DNA of 64,000 bases from an uncultured Clostridia bacterium (GTDB taxonomy: Bacteria > Bacillota > Clostridia > Peptostreptococcales > Anaerovoracaceae), in NCBI GenBank assembly GCA_934271235.1, contig CAKQQT010000010.1:25234-89233 (forward strand), in the 5' to 3' direction. This document shows, piece by piece, positions 42,567 to 50,723 of this stretch (position 1 is the stretch's first letter; each line of letters begins with the position of its first letter). The notes under the pieces are model-generated. The model did not search any database. It was not told the DNA's origin and saw only the letters and a list, made by a program, of their open reading frames with translations. The position numbers and the translations under genes are program-made.

Positions 42567-43568
42567 TTAGCGGATCTTTTCCCGGGTAAGGTACTTTCCT
42601 TTGCGGCAGCACACGCTGACCGCCGGACTGTTCCGTAACTGAAGCAGGTAGTCCATTTCATCCGCCGCTTCTGTGTAGCGGCTCTTTTGGTGATGGTTGA
42701 GTATGTAGTCGGCCTCTTTGATCCTGCCGCGCGCCTCTTGGCAGAACGTCCGCACCGGCGCGGCCAGATGGAAGACCCAGATCGGACTGACGATCGTCAC
42801 GTGCTCGAAAGTCTCCAGATCCGCAAAGATCGGCTCGATCGGCATATCCCACCGATGCATACCGTATCTGCCGCACCACCAGAAACCCAGGGTGCCCTCG
42901 GTCCTCTCGGTCGACCGGATCTCGTACAGGCAGGCACCCGTGCGTTCCGCCTCTTCCAGCGCCAGCTTCTTCGTATAACCCATGCGCGAAAAATACACGA
43001 CGAGCCGACGCGGATCCGAACCGATATGCGGATAGTCTTTTTCCGAAACCACGAAGCTCTCCTGCTGCCGGAACACCCAAGCCGCATAGCCGCAGATCGC
43101 CTGCAGCAGACCGAAGATGAAATAGATCGTCGACATGAAGTTCAGCGGAAACATATAAAACTGAATGCAGATCCAAAGCATGAGCGTGATCCCGAACACG
43201 CCGCCCAGCACCTCACCGGCTCTGCGCCGCCGCAGGAGCAGCACCGCTGCGGTCAGATTGGTCAAACCGTTTACGATCAGCAGCGCGATCCCCGGAAAAA
43301 CAAAGTCCCGGTACAGCAGGTCCGCCAGCGGCAGTTTTTGAAAATACGGCAGCATCGCGTCCATTCCCATGAAACGACCGGACGGGTCCGCCAGCATAGC
43401 CGCCGCGCCGCCGACTGCGCCGATGCCGATAAACAAGGTCCAGAAGATCAGGATCTTCCGCGCAGTCTCATAGCGTGATCTCCCGCCGGACCTTTTTCCC
43501 TCTTCTGCATCCGCTTTTTCCGCTTTTTCGATATTCATTTTCTTTTCCGAAACTCTCCGGTCTGTCAT
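42567..43568 (-). CDS. Membrane protein with C-terminal flavodoxin-like domain
   Basis: About 333 residues. Four membrane helices (about 35-145) are followed by a flavodoxin-like domain from DPRRLVVYFSRMGYTKKLALEEAE, where the FMN phosphate loop would be (SRMGYTKK), and VTIVSPIWVFHLAAPVRTFCQEA, a flavodoxin core strand and 50s loop. The start is uncertain: ATG at 43568 or 43538. Function is unknown; membrane-linked flavin electron transfer or an NADPH-FMN-type role is a guess. It converges on lgt and is alone. Confidence 0.65.
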   Translation of the reverse strand: MTDRRVSEKKMNIEKAEKADAEEGKRSGGRSRYETARKILIFWTLFIGIGAVGGAAAMLADPSGRFMGMDAMLPYFQKLPLADLLYRDFVFPGIALLIVNGLTNLTAAVLLLRRRRAGEVLGGVFGITLMLWICIQFYMFPLNFMSTIYFIFGLLQAICGYAAWVFRQQESFVVSEKDYPHIGSDPRRLVVYFSRMGYTKKLALEEAERTGACLYEIRSTERTEGTLGFWWCGRYGMHRWDMPIEPIFADLETFEHVTIVSPIWVFHLAAPVRTFCQEARGRIKEADYILNHHQKSRYTEAADEMDYLLQLRNSPAVSVCCRKGKYLTREKIR

Positions 43569-43767
43569 CTTGTCGTTCCCCACTTTCTGCTGCCCTGCTT
43601 TTCGCACCGCAGGCAGCCTCTGCCTTATGCGTACCAGCTTTCGGTTTTGGTGCCTTTTGGCAGCGCACTTTGTTTTGTTTTGCAGCTGTTTTGCATCCCA
43701 AATTCTAGCAGATCGCCGTGCCGGCCGCAACCTTGGCGGTACAGGAAAATGTGTCTATTTTATAGGT

Positions 43768-44040
43768 TTACACCAGGCGATTGCGAAACAGGGAAGCCTT
43801 CGGTGCCGCTGTCGTTTCAAAATAGAGAAAGCTGTCGTCTTCCGGCTGTTCGCAGGCGGTGATCCGCCCCTGCATCACCTGCATCGGTGCTTGCGCATAA
43901 GTTCCATAGAGATGAAATTTATAGCAGATAAATACCAGAACCAGACACAAAAAAAGGATCAGGATGCCAAAGGAGATCGTTTCCACTCTCAAATCACTGT
44001 GCTGTTTTCGCTTTCCGGCGTATCTTCGATGATGTCTCAT
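43768..44040 (-). CDS. Small single-pass membrane protein, unknown function
   Basis: 90 residues with a basic N-terminus (RHHRRYAGKRKQ), one membrane helix (FGILILFLCLVLVFICY) and a short outer part. GAAGGA lies about 10 bases before the ATG at 44040; the frame extends 12 codons upstream. No family recognised. It is 200 bases upstream of the flavodoxin-like gene in the same direction. Confidence 0.55.
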   Translation of the reverse strand: MRHHRRYAGKRKQHSDLRVETISFGILILFLCLVLVFICYKFHLYGTYAQAPMQVMQGRITACEQPEDDSFLYFETTAAPKASLFRNRLV

Positions 44041-44149
44041 ATTATTTTCATCCTTCCTCATGATATCGAAAATCATACTACAACGCTAGGTCTCTTGTCA
44101 ACCGCTCGCGAGAAACCGGTCGCGCATTGGCAAAATGAGCCGAACGGAG

Positions 44150-44178
44150 TTGCGGACACGGATCGGTTATGCTAAGAT
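44150..44178 (+). promoter_or_regulatory. Promoter of the GNAT-mutM pair
   Basis: TTGCGG (44150-44155), 17-base spacer, TAAGAT (44173-44178), 42 bases before the GNAT start. Confidence 0.45.
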
Positions 44179-44219
44179 ATAGGAAAACACAGAATTCTAA
44201 GGATCAGGAGGAAATCGTC

Positions 44220-44816
44220 ATGCAAGCACCGATTTTAGAAACCCCGCGTCTGCGCATCCGTCCATCCGTCTGGGAAGATCTCGACGCCTTTTACCGTTGG
44301 GAACAGCGCCCGGAGGTGACAGAGTTCTTCAGCATCCGCGACGGTCAGACCATGGAGGAGACCGCGCGTAAATTTCTGGAGGACCAGGAAGATCCAAAAG
44401 CCGAACAGTTTACGATCGTGCTGAAACCATCCGCGTCAGAGGCCTTCGGTATGCAGACCGCCGATACCGAGGAAAACAAGATCGGCCGCATCGTCCTCGC
44501 TGACATCGAGCAGGGCTGGAAAGGCGAACTTTGGCGCATCTATCTTGCGGATACCGCTCTGCGTGGGCAAGGACTCGGCCGCGAAGCAATGCGCGCCGTC
44601 ATGCGCCACTGTTTCTGCGCCTTGGGCTTTGAACGCCTTTATCTGGATCATTACACCGGCAATCCGGCAGCCTGCCTCTATCAAAGTCTCGGCTTTCAAT
44701 ATGAGGGCGTACTGCGCCGCAACTGCCGCAAGAACGGCGTCCTCTACGACGTGCACCTGATGTCCATGCTGCGCGAAGAATACGAAGAACTGGAAACAAC
44801 TCAGAAAGGAATGTGA
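44220..44816 (+). CDS. GNAT-family N-acetyltransferase (RimJ/RimL type)
   Basis: 198 residues. ETPRLRIRPSVWEDLDAFYRW opens the fold; the acetyl-CoA loop is LRGQGLGREAMRAVM and is followed by LYLDHYTGNPAACLYQSLGFQYEGVLRR, the usual end of RimJ/RimL-like proteins. AGGAGG lies 9 bases before the ATG at 44220. It ends 5 bases before mutM and is probably co-transcribed. Substrate unknown. Confidence 0.88.
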   Translation: MQAPILETPRLRIRPSVWEDLDAFYRWEQRPEVTEFFSIRDGQTMEETARKFLEDQEDPKAEQFTIVLKPSASEAFGMQTADTEENKIGRIVLADIEQGWKGELWRIYLADTALRGQGLGREAMRAVMRHCFCALGFERLYLDHYTGNPAACLYQSLGFQYEGVLRRNCRKNGVLYDVHLMSMLREEYEELETTQKGM

Positions 44817-44821
44817 CGAAC

Positions 44822-45667
44822 ATGCCGGAACTGCCGGAAGTCGAAACCGTAAAAAATGTCTTAGGACCACAGATCAAGGGAATGCAGATCGAAGCCGTAT
44901 CTGTCCGCTGCCCGAACGTGATCGCGCATCCGGCGGCCGATGATTTTTGTACCTGCCTGACCGGGCAGCACATCCTGGATATGACCCGCCGCGGCAAATT
45001 TTTAAACATACGCTTGGAAAGCGGAGACCGCATCGTCCTGCACCTGCGGATGACCGGCGGCCTCTTGCTGACAGCCCCGGCCGCCCCGGAAGAAAAGCAT
45101 ACCCATCTCGTCTTGACGCTGCGAAACGAAACGGAACGAAAAGAACTGCGTTTTGCCGACCAGCGCCGCTTCGGCCGTTTCTGGCTGCTGCGCGCCGGAG
45201 AAACCGATACTTGCACCGGCATGCAGAAACTGGGCCCGGAACCGTTTGACCATCTGACTGCCGCCTATTTGCAAGCGAAGCTCGGCCGGCGCCGCAAAGC
45301 GATCAAAGAATGCCTGCTCGATCAGACCGTCATCGCCGGCATCGGCAATATCTACGCGGACGAGATCCTGTTCTCGGTCGGCATCCACCCCACTGCACCC
45401 GCGGACACGCTGCAGCCGGCAGCCTGGGCCGCGCTTGCCGCAAAGATCCCGGAGCGCCTGTCATATTTTATCGAGAAGAACCGCATCACGCCGGAAGATT
45501 ACCTCCTGAGCAAGGGCAAAGACTACCGCAATACCCCGTTCCTGCAGGTCTACGGTCACGCGGGAGAGCCCTGCCCGCTCTGCGGCAGCCCTCTTTGCCG
45601 CACGGTGATCGGCGGCCGCGGCAGCGTCTATTGCCCGACCTGCCAGAAAACGCCGTCCTTGCGGTAA
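44822..45667 (+). CDS. mutM: Formamidopyrimidine-DNA glycosylase
   Basis: 281 residues. The start must be the ATG at 44822, because the protein works from the N-terminal proline in MPELPEVETVKN; a GTG three codons earlier would hide it. The conserved Lys is in RRGKFLNI, the H2TH region reads KECLLDQTVIAGIGNIYADEILFSVGIHP, and the zinc finger CPLCGSPLCRTVIGGRGSVYCPTCQ ends the protein. It removes 8-oxoguanine and other damaged purines. Confidence 0.97.
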   Translation: MPELPEVETVKNVLGPQIKGMQIEAVSVRCPNVIAHPAADDFCTCLTGQHILDMTRRGKFLNIRLESGDRIVLHLRMTGGLLLTAPAAPEEKHTHLVLTLRNETERKELRFADQRRFGRFWLLRAGETDTCTGMQKLGPEPFDHLTAAYLQAKLGRRRKAIKECLLDQTVIAGIGNIYADEILFSVGIHPTAPADTLQPAAWAALAAKIPERLSYFIEKNRITPEDYLLSKGKDYRNTPFLQVYGHAGEPCPLCGSPLCRTVIGGRGSVYCPTCQKTPSLR

Positions 45668-45776
45668 CCGCGCTTGGAAAAACGCAGCACGTTTTCCGAC
45701 AGCACCTTCAAAGAACGCCTGTTTTAAGAACAAAAACAGGCGCTAACAGGCGCTTCGCTGCCGCCATCCGCCCATA

Positions 45777-46050
45777 TTTTTACATTTGAATTTCAGACCT
45801 CCCACATTCCGCGTTTTTCCGCGAAAAGATGTAATGTGTTTTCGCGCCGAAGCCAATTTTTTTAGGTTTCTTTCGCTTTCGATCTTGTTTCTTGTTTTAT
45901 TCCACAATTATCATTAAATATCTTTGTGTCTCTCACCATTCTTTTGCTTAAGAAAAGAAAAATAATCTTTGATCCGGCGATGGCAGGGAGCTTCGTAAGG
46001 CTCCCGTTACATCTTTTTGCGCTTTTTTCGTGAAATTGGGAGTCTGCCTC
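45777..46050. repeat. Inward-facing pair b/c of the GATGTAA repeat (MITE-like unit)
   Basis: Copy b (45777-45838, plus) reads TTTTACATTTGAATTT, CCTCCCA and, at fixed spacing, GATGTAATG. Copy c (46004-46050, minus) reads CTCCCA and GATGTAAC. They face each other across 165 bases of AT-rich sequence that includes a GGGAGC/GCTCCC hairpin (45986-46005). The ~540-bp region between mutM and the ATPase gene holds no other supported gene. No transposase and no clear target duplication are seen. Confidence 0.6.
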
Positions 46051-46129
46051 TGCCTACTTTGATCTTCGCTTTCATCTTCAAAGGTTATCTGAAATTTCTT
46101 GTCGAATCTTGTGTTTTATCAGTTATAAC

Positions 46130-46143
46130 TTATAAATTTATAA
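46130..46143. promoter_or_regulatory. Palindrome TTATAAATTTATAA before the ATPase promoter
   Basis: A perfect 14-bp palindrome ending 9 bases upstream of the -35 hexamer at 46152. It could be an operator, but AT-richness makes chance possible. Confidence 0.3.
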
Positions 46144-46151
46144 TTTCAAGG

Positions 46152-46180
46152 TTGAATTTTACTCGTAACTGTGCTATGCT
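46152..46180 (+). promoter_or_regulatory. Promoter of the DUF4143-type ATPase gene
   Basis: TTGAAT (46152-46157), 17-base spacer, TATGCT (46175-46180). Confidence 0.6.
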
Positions 46181-46211
46181 ATGGTCATCCACAGGAAGGA
46201 GACGAAGATTT

Positions 46212-47426
46212 ATGATCAAACGAGAACTATATATGAGCCGTATCCGTCCTTTTATCGGAACGGAGCTGATCAAGGTCATGACCGGCATCCGCCGCTGCGG
46301 CAAGTCAGTCATGTTGGAGCTGATCAAACAGGAACTCACAGAGTCCGGTGTCAACCCGACACAGTTTATCTCTATCAACTTTGAAGATATGAGCTATTCC
46401 CACCTGCAGACCGCGCAGGCTCTGTACGACGAGATCACCGCAAGAGCCGCAGAAATAGAGGGTAAGGTCTATCTGTTCTTTGATGAGATACAGGAGGTCA
46501 GAGACTGGGAAAAGTGCATCAACTCTTTCCGCGTTTCGCTGGATTGCGACATCTATATCACCGGCTCCAATGCAACGCTGCTGTCCGGTGAGCTTGCGAC
46601 TTATTTGGGCGGACGGTATGTGGAGTTTGTGATCTACCCGTTCTCATTCGGAGAGTTCATGGAGCTGTACCGTTCGATCACGCCCGATGCGTCCATCCAG
46701 CAGTGTTTCCAAAAGTACCTGCTTGCTGGAGGTATGCCTTACCTCGCAAACCTCCGCTATGCAGATGCTCCGTCTAAGCAATACCTTCACGATCTGTTCA
46801 ACTCGGTTCAACTCAAAGACATCGTGAAGCGGAATAAAATCCGGGATGTTGACCTGCTGGAACGGATCATTGCCTATGTGATCGCCAATGTGGGGACAAC
46901 CTTCTCCGCAACCTCTCTTGCGAAGTTCTTGAAAAACGAGCAGCGCACCGTCGCCCCGGAAACGATCCTGAACTATATCCGATACTGCTGTGAGGCTTAT
47001 TTGTTCTATCAGGTAAAGCGGGAAGATCTGCAGGGCAAACAGATACTTGCGTCCAACGAGAAGTATTATATTGCCGATCACGGCATCCGCGAGGCTGTTT
47101 TTGGCGGCAATATGCGGGATATCAATCTCATTTTGGAGAATATCGTGTATCTGGAATTGCTGCGCCGGGGCTATGAAGTGACGGTCGGCAGAACGGGCGA
47201 CAAGGAAATTGATTTCGTATGCGACAAGCGCGGCGAAAAGCTGTATGTTCAGGTCACTTATCTGCTGGCATCGGAAGAAACGACAAGCCGTGAGTTTAGC
47301 CCGTATGATACTATCCGAGACAACTTCCCGAAGTATGTTGTTTCTCTTGATGAATTTGACATGAGCCGAAATGGGATCAAGCACCGGAATATACGCGATT
47401 TCCTCTTGGCTGATGAATGGAACTAA
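46212..47426 (+). CDS. AAA-type ATPase with DUF4143 domain
   Basis: 404 residues from the ATG at 46212 (AAGGAG about 11 bases upstream). The ATPase core has VMTGIRRCGKSVMLEL (Walker A), VYLFFDEIQEV (Walker B) and ITGSNATLLSGELATYLGGRYVEFVIYPFSFGEF. A C-terminal DUF4143-like part contains ENIVYLELLRRGYEVTVGRTGDKEIDFVCDKRGEKLYVQVTYLL, a PD-(D/E)XK-like core. Such proteins are widespread, often accessory and variable in copy number; their function is not established. It has its own promoter and no operon partner. Confidence 0.85.
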   Translation: MIKRELYMSRIRPFIGTELIKVMTGIRRCGKSVMLELIKQELTESGVNPTQFISINFEDMSYSHLQTAQALYDEITARAAEIEGKVYLFFDEIQEVRDWEKCINSFRVSLDCDIYITGSNATLLSGELATYLGGRYVEFVIYPFSFGEFMELYRSITPDASIQQCFQKYLLAGGMPYLANLRYADAPSKQYLHDLFNSVQLKDIVKRNKIRDVDLLERIIAYVIANVGTTFSATSLAKFLKNEQRTVAPETILNYIRYCCEAYLFYQVKREDLQGKQILASNEKYYIADHGIREAVFGGNMRDINLILENIVYLELLRRGYEVTVGRTGDKEIDFVCDKRGEKLYVQVTYLLASEETTSREFSPYDTIRDNFPKYVVSLDEFDMSRNGIKHRNIRDFLLADEWN

Positions 47427-47477
47427 GCCCCTGCCTGCCGCAGTTTCATCAGCATCCGAACTTTTTCGTGCAGCGGC

Positions 47478-47506
47478 TTGAGAAAGCAAATATTATATGG
47501 TATAAT
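47478..47506 (+). promoter_or_regulatory. Promoter of ychF
   Basis: TTGAGA (47478-47483), 17-base spacer, perfect TATAAT (47501-47506). The ~110-base leader begins with a CCTTTTTC-GCAA-GAAAAAGG hairpin (47524-47543). Confidence 0.85.
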
Positions 47507-47623
47507 TTATCTTTAGAAATGTGCCTTTTTCGCAAGAAAAAGGGCGTAAAAAAGGCGTAACGAAATTTAACGAAAGGCGAAAGCCCGGGCATCGCAAGGG
47601 TTTTCGGACAGGTAAAAGATAAA

Positions 47624-48724
47624 ATGAAATTAGGAATCGTCGGTCTGCCGAACGTAGGCAAGAGTACCTTATTCAACGCGATCACCAAGGCAGGCGCGGA
47701 AGCAGCCAATTATCCGTTCTGTACCATCGAGCCGAACGTCGGTATCGTCACCGTACCGGATGAACGCATCACCAAGCTGCATGAGATCTACCATTCAAGA
47801 AAAACGATCTATGCCACGATCGAGTTCTGCGATATCGCGGGTCTGGTCAAAGGCGCGTCACAAGGCGAAGGCCTCGGCAACAAGTTCCTCGGCCACATCC
47901 GGGAAGTCGAAGCGATCGTCCACGTGGTCCGCTGCTTCGAAAACGACAATATCGTGCACGTCAACGGCCATATCGACCCGGCCGGCGATATCGACACCAT
48001 CAACACCGAGCTTTTGCTCAGCGACATGGAGATCATGGAGCGCCGCATCCAAAAAGCAGAAAAGAACGCGAAATTCGATAAGTCCGCCAGAGAGGAACTG
48101 GATCTTCTGAAACGGATCTACGAGCACCTTTCCGAGGGCAAAAACGCGCGTTCCATGGAACTGGATGAGGAAGAAGCCGAATATGCAAAAACGATCGGCC
48201 TCTTATCCTATAAGCCGATCATCTACGTCGCCAACGTTTCCGATGACGAAGCGGCCGACGCCGAAACCGGCAAGAACCCTTATGTGGAGACCGTCCGCAA
48301 GATCGCGGCCGAAGAAGGCGCGGAAGTCGTAGTCATCTGCGCGGAGATCGAAGCGGAGATGGCAGAACTGGACGACGAGGAACGCGATCTGTTCCTTGCG
48401 GAACTGGGTATTGAAGAATCCGGTCTGGATAAACTGGTCAAGGCATCCTACGCCCTGCTCAACCTGATCTCCTTCCTGACTGCCGGAGAAGACGAATGCC
48501 GCGCATGGACTATCAAACGCGGCACCAAAGCGCCGCAGGCTGCCGGCAAGATCCACACCGATTTTGAAAAAGGCTTTATCCGCGCGGAGACCATCGCTTA
48601 CGATAAGCTCATGGAAGTCGGCGGTTCCCTCGCCGCTGCCAAGGAAAAAGGCTTCCTGCGCTCCGAGGGCAAGGAGTACGTCATGAAAGACGGCGACGTC
48701 GTGAACTTTCTGTTCAACGTATAG
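47624..48724 (+). CDS. ychF: Ribosome-binding ATPase YchF
   Basis: 366 residues, Obg-family protein that prefers [21 protein letters not shown] (G1), [36 protein letters not shown] (G3), YVANVSDDE in place of NKxD, and a C-terminal TGS domain ([46 protein letters not shown]). It binds 70S ribosomes and acts in stress responses. Spacing to its promoter leaves a long structured leader. Confidence 0.97.
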   Translation: MKLGIVGLPNVGKSTLFNAITKAGAEAANYPFCTIEPNVGIVTVPDERITKLHEIYHSRKTIYATIEFCDIAGLVKGASQGEGLGNKFLGHIREVEAIVHVVRCFENDNIVHVNGHIDPAGDIDTINTELLLSDMEIMERRIQKAEKNAKFDKSAREELDLLKRIYEHLSEGKNARSMELDEEEAEYAKTIGLLSYKPIIYVANVSDDEAADAETGKNPYVETVRKIAAEEGAEVVVICAEIEAEMAELDDEERDLFLAELGIEESGLDKLVKASYALLNLISFLTAGEDECRAWTIKRGTKAPQAAGKIHTDFEKGFIRAETIAYDKLMEVGGSLAAAKEKGFLRSEGKEYVMKDGDVVNFLFNV

Positions 48725-48750
48725 AGCCGCGGATCGCAAAAATACGAAGA

Positions 48751-48799
48751 CAAGCGCTTCCACCTGCCAAACGGTTGGAAGCGCTTGTGGCTTTCTTCT
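48751..48799 (+). terminator. Terminator of ychF
   Basis: CAAGCGCTTCCA (48751-48762) pairs perfectly with TGGAAGCGCTTG (48776-48787); a T-rich CTTTCTTCT follows after a few bases. Confidence 0.7.
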
Positions 48800-49035
48800 G
48801 TTCTGTGGTTAGGCCCTCCTCACTTCTCCTCTTCGAGATCCATCTCCTCGAAGTGCCGCTCTTCGAAGCGCTCCGCCGCTTCCATAATTTTCTAAGTATG
48901 CATAATGTACTGCCTAAACGCCCTTTTTGAAAAATCTGCACGGACTTGTGTGAGTTTTTCCGCTTGCTCCGGCATATTTTCTCACTCTTTTTACAATCCA
49001 AACCGGGCTGCAGGGTCTCTGCGACACATCCGCAG

Positions 49036-49085
49036 CGACATGCATCGAGCATTTTCGACAAGGCTCGACAACCCTCGACAAACGA
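49036..49085 (+). repeat. Phased array of five 10-bp units beginning CGA
   Basis: Units start at 49036, 49046, 49056, 49066 and 49076 (CGACA..., CGAGC..., CGACA..., CGACA..., CGACA...). The 578-bp region between the converging ychF and serpin genes holds no supported gene besides the ychF terminator. Confidence 0.75.
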
Positions 49086-49301
49086 AGTTCCGGCATGACA
49101 GGAGATTCTTTCTCTATCTGTAAAATTCTTTCATCCGCATGACCCTCGCCGCGTACAAATTTTCGAAAAACCGCTCAAAAGCAGTACATTATTCATCCGG
49201 AAATATTTCGGGTAACCAAACTCTCGCGGAGTCCGGCATGTGGAGCCGGAAAAATGTGGGAGACACTTTGGCTCTTGCCCGCTTGCCGGCTTCCGTCCGG
49301 C

Positions 49302-50687
49302 CTACGCCATGCTCTCCACGGTGCCCATGAATATCGGGATGCCGGTCTCGTCCTCGATGATGGCATAGAGGAACGGACGGTCCAGGATCACGCGTTTCAT
49401 TTCGGTCGGTGCCGCGCTGCCGGCCTCCAGCTCTACGGCGGTGACCGCGGCGGCCCGGGTGCCCTCGGTGTCCGTTTCAAGAAAAGCCTTGTGCAGGATC
49501 CTGGAGACAAAGAGATTGCCGTCGGTCACGGTCGCCATGAGACTCAGGTCCGCGCGATCCGCGTCGAACAGATCCCGGATCCCCATCGCCTGCAGCGCTG
49601 CCGAGAGTTCCGCGCCGCTTTCGGTCTTGAACTTCGGCATGCCGGTCTCCACCGGCACGTCTTTTTTCGAAGCCGACAGTTCCACGAAAGAATCCTCCGT
49701 CAGCCCGTTTACAAAGTCCGCCATCGACAGGCCCTCGTTCGGCAGCAGCGCCACAAAACTGTAACCGTCCTCATACGGCTTGACAAACCCGGTCGCCAGC
49801 TCGTTCGCAAGATAGGTGTACTCCATGTCATACATCATCTCTGCGGTTTGCACGCTGCCGTCCTCGCAGGTAAACTCCGCGTCCGCGACCTGATGATCTC
49901 CATATGGTTTCTGCCACTTACCGTCAAAGGTCAGGGCATTGATCAGGTAGAGCATGCTATCGGAAGAGATCGGTTCATCCAGGATCTTTTCAATGCGGTC
50001 CTTGGTGTTATTTTTGCACCATTGATTGATATCCTTGCGCGTTTTTTCGTCAAAATCCGCGCGGAAGACTTCCGCGCCGAACAGCTGCTGCATAGCTGCC
50101 GGAAAGCTCGGCTGCACCTGCAGGCGGTCTTCGTCGTTGCGGAACCAGACGGAGTTTGCCGCATTGAGCTGCGTTCCCTCACCCTTGGCGTTCAGGCTCT
50201 TCTCGAAGGCTTCCCGCGCATAGAACACCTCGGCACCGACGACATCTTGGATCTGCGCGGCCGTCTCGCCGTCCGCGCCCTCTTCCGCCATCAGCAGTGC
50301 GGTCAGCACCGAAGCCGGTGCGATGACAAAGCCGCCTTGCGCCGCGCTGTTTGCCGCGCCTGCCGCTGCCTCCGCGGCGTCCTCATCGTTCTGCATCGCA
50401 TAGACTTCTCGGAACAAGCGCAGAGAGAAGTCTTGCACGCATTTCTCCCAGCCGTTCGGACAGCCGAGCGGCCGCTCTTTATAGACGCTCTCCTGCCCGT
50501 CGTCTGCTTTCAGTTTTACAGTACCGGCCGACAGTTTCCCATTGCCTTCGCCGCAGGCCGCGAGGGAAAGCGCCAGCAGCGCCGCCAGTCCCAGCGGCAG
50601 CAGTTTCCTCGCGAGCCTCGTTTTACAGGTATGCTCTTTGACGTTTCTCTTTTCCGCTCTCCTGTTTTCCGATCTTTTCGTTTCCAT
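49302..50687 (-). CDS. Serpin lipoprotein 1
   Basis: 461 residues: basic N-terminus, signal peptide with lipobox LAAC (about 35-47), then a full serpin domain. Markers: NSVWFRND, VSGEINALTFDGKW-like INALTFDGKWQKPY, GYSFVALLPNEG, MPKFKTESGAELSAALQAMGI, and the hinge TEGTRAAAVTAVELE before ILDRPFLYAIIEDETGIPIFMG. The small-residue hinge suggests an inhibitory serpin; by counting, the reactive bond falls near Gly-Ser or its neighbours. It should be tethered outside the cell. AGGAG precedes the ATG. Third gene of the sigma-serpin operon's serpin run, 36 bases after serpin 2. Confidence 0.9.
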   Translation of the reverse strand: METKRSENRRAEKRNVKEHTCKTRLARKLLPLGLAALLALSLAACGEGNGKLSAGTVKLKADDGQESVYKERPLGCPNGWEKCVQDFSLRLFREVYAMQNDEDAAEAAAGAANSAAQGGFVIAPASVLTALLMAEEGADGETAAQIQDVVGAEVFYAREAFEKSLNAKGEGTQLNAANSVWFRNDEDRLQVQPSFPAAMQQLFGAEVFRADFDEKTRKDINQWCKNNTKDRIEKILDEPISSDSMLYLINALTFDGKWQKPYGDHQVADAEFTCEDGSVQTAEMMYDMEYTYLANELATGFVKPYEDGYSFVALLPNEGLSMADFVNGLTEDSFVELSASKKDVPVETGMPKFKTESGAELSAALQAMGIRDLFDADRADLSLMATVTDGNLFVSRILHKAFLETDTEGTRAAAVTAVELEAGSAAPTEMKRVILDRPFLYAIIEDETGIPIFMGTVESMA

Positions 50688-50723
50688 CTTCTTCTCCTAT
50701 CTCAAAATCTCCCTTTTGTGCCT

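Noticed and set aside
48714..49061. Minus-strand frame of 115 codons after ychF
   Set aside because: It reads through the ychF terminator and the CGA array, has no RBS and no family resemblance.
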